Assembly (NCBI RefSeq): GCF_026914185.1
Contig: NC_070573.1
Span: 3,155,501-3,219,500 of the forward strand
Reading direction: 5' to 3'
From: Puccinia triticina
Lineage: Eukaryota > Basidiomycota > Pucciniomycetes > Pucciniales > Pucciniaceae
Length of the DNA stretch: 64,000 nucleotides
Below, piece by piece: positions 9,791 to 20,465 of the stretch. The notes under the pieces are model-generated. The model searched no databases and was not told the DNA's origin. It saw only the letters and a program-made list of their open reading frames with translations. The position numbers and the translations under genes are program-made. How positions within the stretch are numbered: the stretch's first letter is position 1; each line of letters begins with the position of its first letter.

Positions 9791-12425
9791 TGGAAATTGG
9801 GTTCATGGTTTTCCCCTACCCCTTTCCCAAAAGGCCCCAAAAGAGGCCTGTCAGCGCGGCCATGGCCTATTTGCACTGTTTTCCCCATGTCTCATATTTT
9901 CAGGCAGGAGTATGTTTGACTTTGCTGCCATGAAAATTTAGTTTGAAGTCCCCAAACATTTATGCCTTGGACTAGCCCCCCAATCCATGAAGCATGGATG
10001 AAAAGGGGCGGGCTTCTCCCTCCTCGGGCCCATTGCAAATGCAAGGGGACAGAGGGGGGCAAAAATTCTATGCCTGGGCTCGCGCTCCAGGAGAAAAATT
10101 GGGAAATCCCAAATTATGTGTTTAAATTGTGTTAACCCTTGGGTCAACTGCAACTGCGGCGACAGAGGCAGTTTAATTTGAGGAAGCCCGACCCGTGCAA
10201 GTGCGACAGGGGGGTGAAAGGTTGCTTTCTCCACCCTCACTCAGGCCTATTGCAAATGCAATGGCGGATGGGCCAAGGACAAACTCTTCTCAACCTGTGC
10301 AAACGCTACAGGGGATTCCGAGCCGTGGCACTCAAAATGCCATTGGGACAGGGACTTATATAGCCCCCAACACCCTCAGGTAAGGCGCCTTCCTCCCGTC
10401 TCACCTCACTGTTTTGTGTTTGATGCTTACGGGTTGCCTCATACGCTAAGTGGACATACACATTCCCCGATTGCACAAATTCCACGTTTCACTCGACCTT
10501 TGGGGCCGCCCAAGCCCCTTCCCCAGCACGTGGAACTCTCACTACGGCCCCGGAGGCGTCTGCATCTTGGTGGGTTCACTGGCTAGCACATGCTACGTTC
10601 ACTATGGCCCCTTTCGGATGGGTGACACCTACTGATACAATGTTGGCCTCGTCAATGCAATCACTTCCTGGATCCTCTATTGTACTGAATCAATCCAATC
10701 CAAAAGTTTAATCTGCTTATTATGCTTTCTCTTTTTCTGTGGAAGAATGGCCAGTGTTGGCGAGTGGGCTTGGGAAGAGATCCTACAGGAGAACTGCAAA
10801 CGGTTGGCTGAGGTCTGGATGTGTATCCTGGAGATCGTCAATAGGAGGCACGGCTCTGCCAATCCGGGCCAGCCCCCACGGACATTTGGACTGCACAATG
10901 GTTTCTTTATCGCGCTCATCCTCCTCTACTAGACCCAGGAACACGGGACCGAGCTGGCCCACCTGGCGTGCCCCCTGTTTGACCGATCTGATACTGCGTC
11001 CGCTCCGCCGACCGGCTGCTCTAGCCAGCCTGCGCCTGTTTTTTCCTCCGTGCCATCAAGCTCAACCTGCGCTGGCGTCGCCCAATTGAGGACAAGCTCG
11101 AGCATACCGACCGGCTGGTCAAGCGGTACAAGCGGATCACCCACCTCATCTGCGCAACCTCGCTCAACAGGCTTGATCCCTCCAATACTGTCTCCATTCC
11201 GCCGAGTGCATCCAGGAAGCTGTTAGGGCGCAGAGGGCTTGCCGGGCCAGCTGCCTGTTGACTGAACTCAGACCAACAGTACAAGCCCTACACACTCTTC
11301 ACAAGAAATCAGCTCCAGGCGCTAATCAGGAGATTGTCCTGACACAGAAAGTCATCTCATCACCCATCAAATCCATTGTCTCTTCCGTCCTCCGCTAGAG
11401 CGCGGGGAGAGCTTGCCCAAGTCTCTTTCTGACCATCTTGTCCTGAACACCACTTCCTCAACTACCATTGCTGTCTCTAGCACCCCGTCCTTGCACACCT
11501 GTAGCGCCTTCAGCAACAGCTTGAAGAGCACAGGGACCGACCTGTATGATAATGGACTCATTGATCCTATGGGATCCTCTTCAACATACTCATCCAGTTT
11601 GGCCAGCTTGACCTATCCTGTACTCTATATTACCATTACTTCTGTCAGGAACAGTTTACCTTTGTTCCCCTCTGGGTCGAGAAGGTAATCAATTGCTTTG
11701 AGAACTTGAAGTGGCCCAGCTTACTCATACCACTCCCCAAATGTCAATGTAAGGCTTTATGTATGTATATCTTGATTTTTCTTTTTTCCTTTTTTTGGGG
11801 GGATTGTATTAAGATGGGTCATGAGAAATGTCAAATCAATAAAAAAATTTGCCATGAGTACCTGCCACTTCCTGGCCTCACTTTTGAATAAAACTCTAAC
11901 ACTCTTGAATAGGCTTACTGGGTAAACATCAACATATCATTGTTCCACACTTTGTTGACCCATTTGTTTCTACATATCAGCTTACCCAAAAACGTTTTCA
12001 TGCAACATGGACTGTTGGTTGCTGATACCAAGTCTACATAAACTCTGCAACCCCCATAAGCCAGTATGCTACTTCATCCTTTTCCCCCTGAAAGTGCAGC
12101 GGCGTAGCCGCCTGGGACTCTAGTGTAGATTAAACCTTGTAATTATTTTGTGTTTTATAATAAGGGGAACCCCTTGAAGTTTTTTTTTCTATTTTGACAA
12201 AATGTAAGGGGAAACCCTTGATTTTTTTTTTTCAATTGTGACAAAACTGTGTCTTTAATAAACTTGGATAACTGATCCACCAGCCTTGAAATGTTTAAAA
12301 ATAGGGGACTGAAATTCACAAACTTGCTTAGGCTTGATTTCCCTTTTTCCCTCTTTTGAATCCCATTTGAGCTGATAAAACTCCTCAATTTGATTTAATC
12401 AGAACCTCTACACTCAATGAAATTT
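9791..12425. other. Long region without a supported gene
   Basis: Mixed repeat-derived DNA. A GC-rich stretch at 9960-10380 contains a loosely repeated CCCATTGCAAATGCAA-type sequence. Between 10740 and 11290 short frames have coding-like composition (for example RWRRPIEDKLEHTDRLVKRY) but stops and frame changes break them and no family was recognised. 12150-12430 is AT-rich with A/T tracts. Confidence 0.35.
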
Positions 12426-12440
12426 TCATTTTATCACTTC

Positions 12441-12476
12441 TAGTAAAAAGAATTTGAGTCTTGGCATCACATGAGG
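12441..12476. repeat. Dispersed repeat fragment shared with 50.2 kb
   Basis: A stretch with AAGAATTTGAGTCTTGGC followed by ATCACATGA matches, with a few changes, the segment at 50245-50280. It marks two members of an undefined dispersed repeat. Confidence 0.4.
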
Positions 12477-12756
12477 ATGACTGACAACAAACATCATGCA
12501 TAGGGGAAGGAAAGACAAAAAGCACATAGAAATGATTGGCCAGGGAGAGATATGTGAAAATATACCTGACACAGCAGAGAATGTTAGAAATGATGCACAG
12601 ACTGCAAGGAGGTTATGGAAGAATATGGAAAGTCTTCCTCCCGTTGCATCTGCCCAAGTCAAACAACATAAAACATGACAATGATGCTGATATGTGATTG
12701 GAATAGAGCCCAGCTAAAGGTGGTGGTGTAAACCTAGAATCTATGAATGGATACAT

Positions 12757-14584
12757 TCAAAATATATATTGTTCAATTTCTATTGGGTCTTGGAATAAAT
12801 TTCGAAATTTCTGCAAATTATTGTGCCTTTGCTTTCGAAAGCTAACATAATTTATGATTCCAAAGTGTACCAATCTATCAATTACATGTGTGAATGATTT
12901 TTTTGTTACAATTTCAATTGTCTTGAGTATATTCACTTGAATTAGGTATTCTATATGCTGCTCCATGATCATTTTCTTCCAATCCTCAGGAAATTCTTTT
13001 CCCCTCTTGATGCAAATTCTTTTTGCTTCTGGATAGCGGTATTTTGAGATGTCTGCAAATGGTGATAATATTGTGAGCCTTATTATGCCAGAATTTATGG
13101 ATTTTGTAATCAGATTTAGGTTTGAAATTCTTCTCTTTTTGTTTGAATCAGTAAGATATTTTGGGCCCTCTAGTATATCTCTGGCTAAAACTGCCATTTC
13201 TGGTTCCATTTCAAGATAAATTGGTTTATCATCCTTATCCATCAGGTGTTTTTCATTGGTGGAACTTGAAGGCATCAATTTTTCATTTTTGTTGATTATT
13301 TGCAGCGGGAACATTTTGAACAACTCATATTCAAACTGGTGGACACTTGAAATCATCACAATAGCTTCCTCAAAGGCCAGAAGTTTTTGAAATTTTATTG
13401 ATTGATTGGATTCATCGGGGATCACATCTGGGTATTTTCTCAGGATTATTTTTACCATGTCATATAACACTTTGTAATGGGTGAGAGCTTTATGGGCATC
13501 ATCTATTATGAAATCAAATGAATTAATATGGGTGATTATCTTTTCTAAAAGAATTTCCATTTCAGATGCTGAACTGGCTTTCTCTGGTGATGCTTTTTCA
13601 AGAAATTCTTCCCTGATTTCCTCAAAAAGATCAAAATCAATATAGGAAGTTGCAGGTGTTTCATGTGCAAGCCAATCAAAAATTACTTGCAGCTCCACCT
13701 TGTTCCAAGCTTCCTCATCAAAATCTGTGATGTTAATAAAAAAATGCAACGTAGATAAATTAATTACATTTTTTGAGTTTTTTTTCCCCTTTACATGATG
13801 AAATTTTTATAAAATAAGAATTACCTTGGGCAAGCTCCCTCAGCTTGCTGTTCTTCAAGCGGGGGTCATTGTAAATGCTTGATTTGAGATCAAAGTTGAT
13901 ATATGTGCTGGGAAATTCATATTGAGGGTATTTAGCAATAATGAAGCTTGCAAACAATTTACCTTGATCTTTTTCCTCAAAATCTGCAAGGGTTTCTGGG
14001 GAGACAAGTTCAAGATTTTTCAAGTCATGAAACAAATCAATCATCAGGTCAGTCCATTGGGACATTCCTAATCTTGCTTGATGTGCTTGAATGGTTGAAG
14101 ACGTCCATGTGATACCTTTCACAGACTTCTTAAAAAATGATAAGGGATCATCTATCACAAGGCAGGAGATTTTATCCCAAAGGGGATGGGGCAAAACATC
14201 TTTTCCTTCTCTAAGAAGTAATGGTTCATCTTTTTGGATTTGAATCATCTTGCCATCATAAAGATTCTTTGCAATATTTTCCAAAGTTGTGATGTGCTCA
14301 TTAAACTCTTTTGGACATATAGAGTCTAGGCTTGGAAATCCCTTTTTAAGTTGGATGATCTTGCTCATAAATTTCTTTTGGTTCTTCTCAACCTGCAATA
14401 TTTCTGTAATCAGAAAAAAATAATTTGTCAGATAACGTTAATGCTACAATGATAGGTTTTGAATTTACAGACTTCTTAATTTTCCAATATTCACACCCTT
14501 AGGCTGAGCAATCAAGTCATTTTCACGACAAATTCTTTTTGAAGTTGAGTCCATAGGATTTAAATCTAACACAAGATCAACCAT
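12757..14584 (-). CDS. Multi-exon gene of unknown function
   Basis: Minus-strand exons 13825-14403 and 12757-13724 are joined by a 100-nt intron (GTAATT...ACAG) that joins in frame, giving ELAQ-DFDEEAW across the junction. A tentative first exon starts at the ATG 14584 and ends near 14473; its donor (GTCTGT) is weak. The model is 552 residues. The protein is acidic and helical, rich in Leu, Ile, Lys and Glu, with no signal peptide, membrane segment or recognised domain. Long open exons (193 and 322 codons) in AT-rich DNA and consistent splicing argue for a real gene or a recent relic. It may be a lineage-specific or transposon-derived protein; I cannot assign a role. Confidence 0.5.
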
Positions 14585-16542
14585 TTCAATCAGATGTATA
14601 TATTTCAACCAAGTGATACTTTCTCAATGAACTCTTTTCCTAACTTCTGGTCTGTATATTGGCTCACTGGTGTATGGAGGAATCCTTTTCTTGCCATGCT
14701 TCACAGCTAAATGCTCTATTTGATTTGAATTGCTTTGGATTGCCATCTTTGACTCCAAGTTTTTTTCATCAACTACAGAAGAACATGGAAAACAGATATG
14801 ACAGTAGTGTCAGAATAATTATCTTTGTGTTTGAAGATTGTGGTATCAGAAATTTAATAAAATAGAAAACATACCTGAAATTTCTTCCAAACCTTTGTGT
14901 GTAGAGGTACTTAGCACTGGTAGAAAAAACAATTACATGCATTAGATGAGGGGAAAGAAAAACTAGCTGTGTTATTGCAGATTGTTTTATTTTATTTTTG
15001 CTCTTATATTAATGTTAATAAAGACATACCCATCTTATCACCAGTGTTAGAACACAACATCATTTTTGGTTGAGAAGACTTGCCACATATGTGGTTTAAT
15101 TCCATACTTGAGATCCTTGGATTAGAACCTATCAAGATAAATGCCAAGATTAATGATCTTTGTATCAGCCCATCATTATTGTGGGGAGTAACCCGCATTT
15201 TTAGATCTAAATAAGTGTATATGTGAGGGAGTGGCCTATTGGAAACTCAAGCAGAACAAGGTTATGAATTATGAGTGGTATTGATTTTTGCTTTCAACAC
15301 AAGCTTGTGGTTTGCCTTGATAGTTATTTGTGACAACTAGATGAATAATGAGGAATGGGCTGGTCTGATTATCCAAAAGAATTCCACACCCTTGGAATCT
15401 ATCTATGGAAGAGAAAATATTTAAATGAACCAAATTATGGGGCTAGGTATAATACAGAGGAAGAAAAAAGAATGCCGAGGGGTTTCTTGAAGTTAATCTA
15501 TTTATTTGTGCTTATGACTGGGTAGATTTAATATGAATTCTTTGAAATATATGTTTGTGCCTATTGGTCTGAATGACTGGACACAAAAAATTGTGAACCT
15601 GTCAAAAATGTGGCCTATTTATATTCAAATTACTGCAGAGGAGTCCAATGGTGATCAAGGAATTGAGGAATACTTGCCTGAAATACACCAGGTTATCCTG
15701 TCTGCACACACTTCCTGTTGAAGCAGGTCCAAAAGCTTTGTGGCTCCAACAGATTGATTCAGAATCTTAAACATGGAGTGTTTTTTATAAAGTGTAGGAT
15801 AGCATGATAATATGTAAAACAATCATTGAGGCTGTGTGTTTTTGAGGCCTAGGGAGCATGTCTCAACAACTCAAGACACAAAAAACAGAACTTGTAACAA
15901 TCCTGATTGTTTACAATGCCTTGATGACAAGTTAAAGTGTGATGACGGGGTTGCAGGAGATTATTCACCCAACAAGACTGCGGGTCATCCAATTCTCAAA
16001 AGTGGCCCGCTGGAGCAGATCCAAAATCCTGTACAATAATAACTTCTCTGGTTCCAATTCTCAAACATGTGTTGCTGAGTATTGAGTTGGTAACAAGAAT
16101 TTTTTATCTAAAATAACACCCCCAGTGTGTTTGATTGACACCCAGGCACCCTTGGTGCTTTGTGCATTACAAGAGTAAACCATCAAGTGAATAGGTGGTA
16201 CCTCACAGACAAGTGGATGTGCCCATGAGCATTAACAAAGCATGAGTCCATCATCCCATAGGATGTGGGACTGCCTTCCAGTGCATATGTGCAGAAACCG
16301 GTTGTAGGCCTGCGGCAAGCCTGGCAACCTCCAGCCCTCCTGAACAATTGATTCCACTTGAGAAAATTCAGGTGCAACACAAAAACACAACATCCTGGTA
16401 AAGAAATAATGGCGCTCCTGCCATCTTGCCACAGCTTACCCTCTCAATTTGGTTGGCTTGGCAAACTGAGGTACATTGATATTGTGTGCGGCATCATGAA
16501 TTGGGAAAAAGACTAGAAATGTGCAGTCGGCTTTGATCACAG
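14585..16542. other. Intergenic, AT-rich
   Basis: Possible further 5' exons of the preceding minus-strand gene up to about 15200 (short frames with GT/AG ends) could not be confirmed. A 62-codon plus-strand frame at 15533 has no recognised domain. No repeat was defined. Confidence 0.3.
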
Positions 16543-16698
16543 CCAATGGATGACTTCCCGTCACATCTGGGACCCTTGCAGTTGTGGTTATAGAGTTATA
16601 GACCCAAAAACTTTAGATTTTCACAGGAAAATCTAGCTTTTGGGGCTCCAGAACATTTCTGGGAGGCCCTCAGATCTTGACGGGAAGTCACCCAATGG
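16543..16698. mobile_element. 156-bp MITE-like inverted-repeat element
   Basis: Ends are inverted: CCAATGGATGACTTCCCGTC on the left against CCATTGGGTGACTTCCCGTC read from the right, with 2 mismatches in 20 and further partial pairing. Non-coding. No clear target duplication was seen. Related end motifs (GGAAGTCATCCACTG) occur near 18768 and 28470, suggesting a family. Confidence 0.55.
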
Positions 16699-16928
16699 AA
16701 GACTTCTCATTGGCTGAAATGCTTAGTCTAGAGGGACACACTAAACTTTACTGGCTAGTGAAAGTTGATATCAAGTTTTCATTGGCAAACAAGGTTTAGT
16801 GGACCCCTCTAAGTCAAGCCATTTAGGCAACAGCAACACCTCCAATTCATACACAGTGGAGGACGTCCCATTTCAGCTGGCTACTATGGCAGAGGCACTG
16901 TGAAAATATACAAATAAAAGTATAAAAA

Positions 16929-16979
16929 GTAGTTTTACATATGAAAGAGACATTATTACTCTTACATATGTAAAACTAC
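16929..16979. repeat. Perfect 15-bp hairpin
   Basis: GTAGTTTTACATATG is followed after 21 nt by its exact reverse complement. It sits in AT-rich non-coding DNA and might be the core of a small foldback element or a terminator-like structure. There is no gene next to it. Confidence 0.6.
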
Positions 16980-16999
16980 GCAAAAACATTAAATACATA

Positions 17000-18470
17000 T
17001 ATAAATAATTGATTACTCAGCTTTATGTAATCAATAATTAAATTATTATAGAAGATTTTTATTCTACGGGTAAAATAACCTAGGGTGCCTCACTTACATG
17101 TACCCTTAATTATTATCCCTTCCTTGTGTAAACTAACTTCAAAGTTTACGCAAGTGCATCACACCCCGCGTGGATGCAGTTGTATGCACATATATATATA
17201 AGTACATATATTTACACCCATTTTCAGTGACTCAACTGAGGTGTTGTGTACAGTTTAAAAGATGGCTTTATTTGTTGCGTGGCGCACCCAAGCCCACGCC
17301 CATAGTGTACATTTATGCATAATGCATAAACTAACCCGCAACCAAAGCGCTCAGGCTACCAGTAAGTAAGAATGGGCCAGAATACGCCCCAATAGCAATA
17401 TTACATGTGTTATATGGCTTGTACACATGTAATTAATCACCAAACAAGATGTAATTACCACGTCATTCAATATAAAAACATTCTAGATTGAAAAGGGCTC
17501 TTGCAACGTGCACAGGAGACACTAGAAAGCGCCCCAGCTTCTCCCAAGCCTCACTACATGTAAATTACAACTGTAGTAAATATGTAGAAGGGGTCAAATG
17601 AACTGGAGCACTTAATAAGCGCCTCCAGAACATGTATGAAGCACTGCTTGCACGTGTACAAGTGCACAGAAGCCAGTTCTAGTACCTTCTGTGGCTCATT
17701 TCCACGGAAATGAGCGTCACAGAACCCCCAAACCAGCCCCTATGACGCGTAAAGCATGTGTAAAAACACGCAGAACCCTTGTAAATGGTCCTTGGCAACC
17801 CTTGTATCCAATCCCCAAGGTTCCACGACCCACAGCGCCTTCTAGCGCAACCAAATTGCCTCAGAATGCGCCTACAAGTGTCCCCCTGTCCCCTGGGCGC
17901 CCCTGGAGGCCTGCCTAGGCTATAAAAAGGGCCCTTTCTCCGCCCAAAAGGAGATTCCCCAGGTTTACATTACCTATTAGAATTTTACCCGCCTTCAACA
18001 GCCTCATTAGCCTGTGATTTGCCAGGTAAAATACCTACTTTCGTGAGTTTTAGCCCCAATTTCCGCCCTGAAGCTGTCCAGTAACTACCCTGCCCTCAAG
18101 ATTACCTCCTCTGAGCGCCTCCAACTGCCCAACTTCACGCCTGAAGAACCTCAAGTGCCTCTAGGGTCTTACACTAGTAAGTTTAAGCCCCTTCTCTTGA
18201 GATTCTCCGCCATTTCTTTCTGGGATTTGAAACACCCCTGTTTACAGGCCCCAGTTTTTCATTCTATAGGGATTAAACACCCCGGATTTATCAGGCCCCT
18301 CTTAAAATTAATTATATCCATTTTATTACGTCTAAATTGGCCCAAATTGCCCTATTCTTACGCCATAATTCCCAACAACTATGTTGGAATTATCCCTTAT
18401 AACCTTGTCTTAGAGTTTTATAACTCTAATCTTTTGCTTTGCACCACGTGTAGCTAGAAGGATAATATCC
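17000..18470 (+). other. Non-coding, LTR-like region with a TATA box
   Basis: No gene is supported. CTATAAAAAGGGCCC at about 17919-17933 is a good TATA box, followed by a pyrimidine-rich leader. Together with the lack of open frames this resembles the promoter part of an LTR, but neither end of an LTR nor a target duplication could be fixed. Confidence 0.3.
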
Positions 18471-19028
18471 TTGGCATCACGTAGGCTGACATCCCATGAA
18501 GATCTACAGACGGCTACAGACCCTACAGCCCCTGGGACAGTATGTCCCAGCAAAAATGAAGTTTTTCTGGCTGCAGGGGGCTGCAGATTGATGGGAAGAG
18601 CCTCAACTCAGATCTCAATCTACACACCCAAATTCTTGATTTTTGACAAAAAGAGAAATGTTTTCTTAACCCTACAGTTCAAATCTTATGTGCACTGGTT
18701 GAGTTTTTGATAGGTGTCTTAATTTAGGATTTAGAGAGATATCTAGAGCTCTCTAAATGACAACAGGAAGTCATCCACTGTTTTTTTCTGAGGGGTCTCC
18801 AATGACCATTGACAACTGCACCAAGCATCAGTTGACAGTCAAATTTTTCACGCAATCACTGTTTCCTGGCAGAATTTTACCTTTACATGCACTGCCCCGA
18901 CAGCCTTGGGGGTTGCAGTTGGTCAAGTTTGGGTATGCAAGGTGATACCCAGCCCGCGACACCCATTGCCTGGATCACGGACGGAGCCGTCCCTTCGCCG
19001 CCTGGCTACATATTCCCCAAACTTAACA

Positions 19029-19097
19029 AAGTCCCTTGCTGCTGCGGGCTTGGGACTCGCGAAGCGAGCCTCCGACAGCCCTCGGCAGGAGGGACTT
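19029..19097. repeat. Short foldback repeat, copy C
   Basis: Starts AAGTCCCTTGCTG and ends GAGGGACTT, with the central hairpin CTCGC-GAA-GCGAG. It is the inverted counterpart of copy D 1.1 kb away, agreeing over most of its length. Confidence 0.7.
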
Positions 19098-19410
19098 ATA
19101 CCGTACCTCCCCATCCTGGCGCACGGAGAATGGGATTTTCACCCCTCTTTTTACTTTTCCCTTTGTACATCTCTCATACCACAACCTTTTTTTTGTTTGT
19201 TGTTTTTTGCTCCAGGTCTGCCCAACATGCTACGGCTGAGACCTATATTTTTTTCCCTTTATGTACTGATACCAGTATGTCCTGAAAAATTAAACCAGAC
19301 AAAAAACCTCAAGCCTGTTACCAAGTCTGCAACCCAGAATTGCAGAAATTAATCACAGAATGAGAGCACGGACTCTCTGTTTAATAATATAGCGTGTTTC
19401 ACACGCAGCT

Positions 19411-19846
19411 AGCTTGTGGATGACCGGAATCAACAGGTCATCGAGGGGACTCGACCCTCTCAATGACCAGTATGTTCCGGTCATTGAGAGGATAAAGCCC
19501 TCTTGATGAACAGCACAGTACCGGTCATTGAGAGGGTCAAGTCCTTCCAATGACCGGTCGATCCCGGTCATTGGGAGTGTCAAGTCCCCTCGATGACCGG
19601 CACAGACCGGTCATTGAGAGGGTTGTATACTCTTGATGGCCGGTCTGTATTGGCCATTGAGAGTGTTGAGTTCCCTTGATGACCGGCACAGACCGGTCAT
19701 TGGGGGGTTCTACATATCCATTTGATGACCGGTCTGTACCGGTCATCCAGGGCATTGTATATATCCCTCTTGATGACCGGTCTTTACCGGTCATCCAGAG
19801 GGCTATGCAGTCTCAATGGCGGGTCTGTGCCGGCGATCAAGGGCTC
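19411..19846. repeat. Palindromic satellite array 2
   Basis: About ten units of the same near-palindromic 43-44 bp repeat as the array at 1.3-1.9 kb, built on TTGATGACCGG-xCxGTxx-CCGGTCATxxA. Several units here are closer to perfect palindromes (for example TGATGACCGGTCTGTACC followed by GGTCAT). It lies between the inverted foldback copies C and D. Confidence 0.85.
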
Positions 19847-20150
19847 AGAGGCTTGACTGTAAGTCAAAAAAAAAGTATATGTAAAGTATGTGAGCACGGA
19901 CCTCCACGGACCCCTTCTGTTACTTGGCTTGGGTCAAATCCAAGTTTTTATTTACTTTGATAATTTATTTCTCTGTGAAGGAATTGTGTGACTTAACTCA
20001 GATTGTATCCAATGACAGGCAAGAAGCAAGGCTATGTGCCAAGCAAATTTTCAAAGTATAATGTTGAGAGGGCAACAAACTGTGATGGTTTGAATAAACC
20101 ACCCAGCCAACCCTAGATTCTAGGCTCTGCGAAAGGGGGTGATAGCGCGC

Positions 20151-20220
20151 AAGTCCCTCCTGCCGAGGGCTATCGGAGGCTTGCTTTGCAAGACCAGACG
20201 CCCGCAGCAGCGAGGGGCTT
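20151..20220. repeat. Short foldback repeat, copy D
   Basis: Starts AAGTCCCTCCTGCCGAGG, ends GAGGGGCTT, with a central hairpin CTTGC-TTT-GCAAG. Read on the minus strand it aligns with copy C almost throughout. The hairpin differs from copy C by C-to-T type changes on both sides, so pairing is conserved. Confidence 0.7.
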
Positions 20221-20239
20221 GGGTTAAGTTCGCATATTC

Positions 20240-20465
20240 CCGCGTTCGATCGTTAATTCCTGCAGTGAGTTGACCAGAGATTTCTCCAACTTAACATCAC
20301 ACACAGATCCCAGCACACGTCTGCTCAAAGCAATCCCCCCAAAACCCTTTGCTCGATCGATGGCCACCACCCCAGCATTACCCTCACCAGCGGTGCCATC
20401 CACCCATCATGATACCGGATCTAGCGGAGGAGCCCATGCAACAGGTCCTACACAGGCTCTTCATC
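20240..20465 (+). pseudogene. Possible 5' end of the YVH1-like gene
   Basis: From the ATG at 20409 a short frame reads ...LAEEPMQQVLHRLFIGSF, which resembles the first strand of a dual-specificity phosphatase (V-x-x-x-LFIG). It is cut by the Copia element after about 20 codons. The rest of the catalytic domain, including the HCxxGxxR loop, is absent from the window, so a deletion accompanied or followed the insertion. The evidence is a short motif plus its position immediately before the element that abuts the YVH1 C-terminal part. Confidence 0.3.

Noticed and set aside
10739..11690. Several short frames of coding-like composition
   Set aside because: Stops and frame changes every 50-100 codons, and no family could be recognised; kept only as a note in the intergenic entry.
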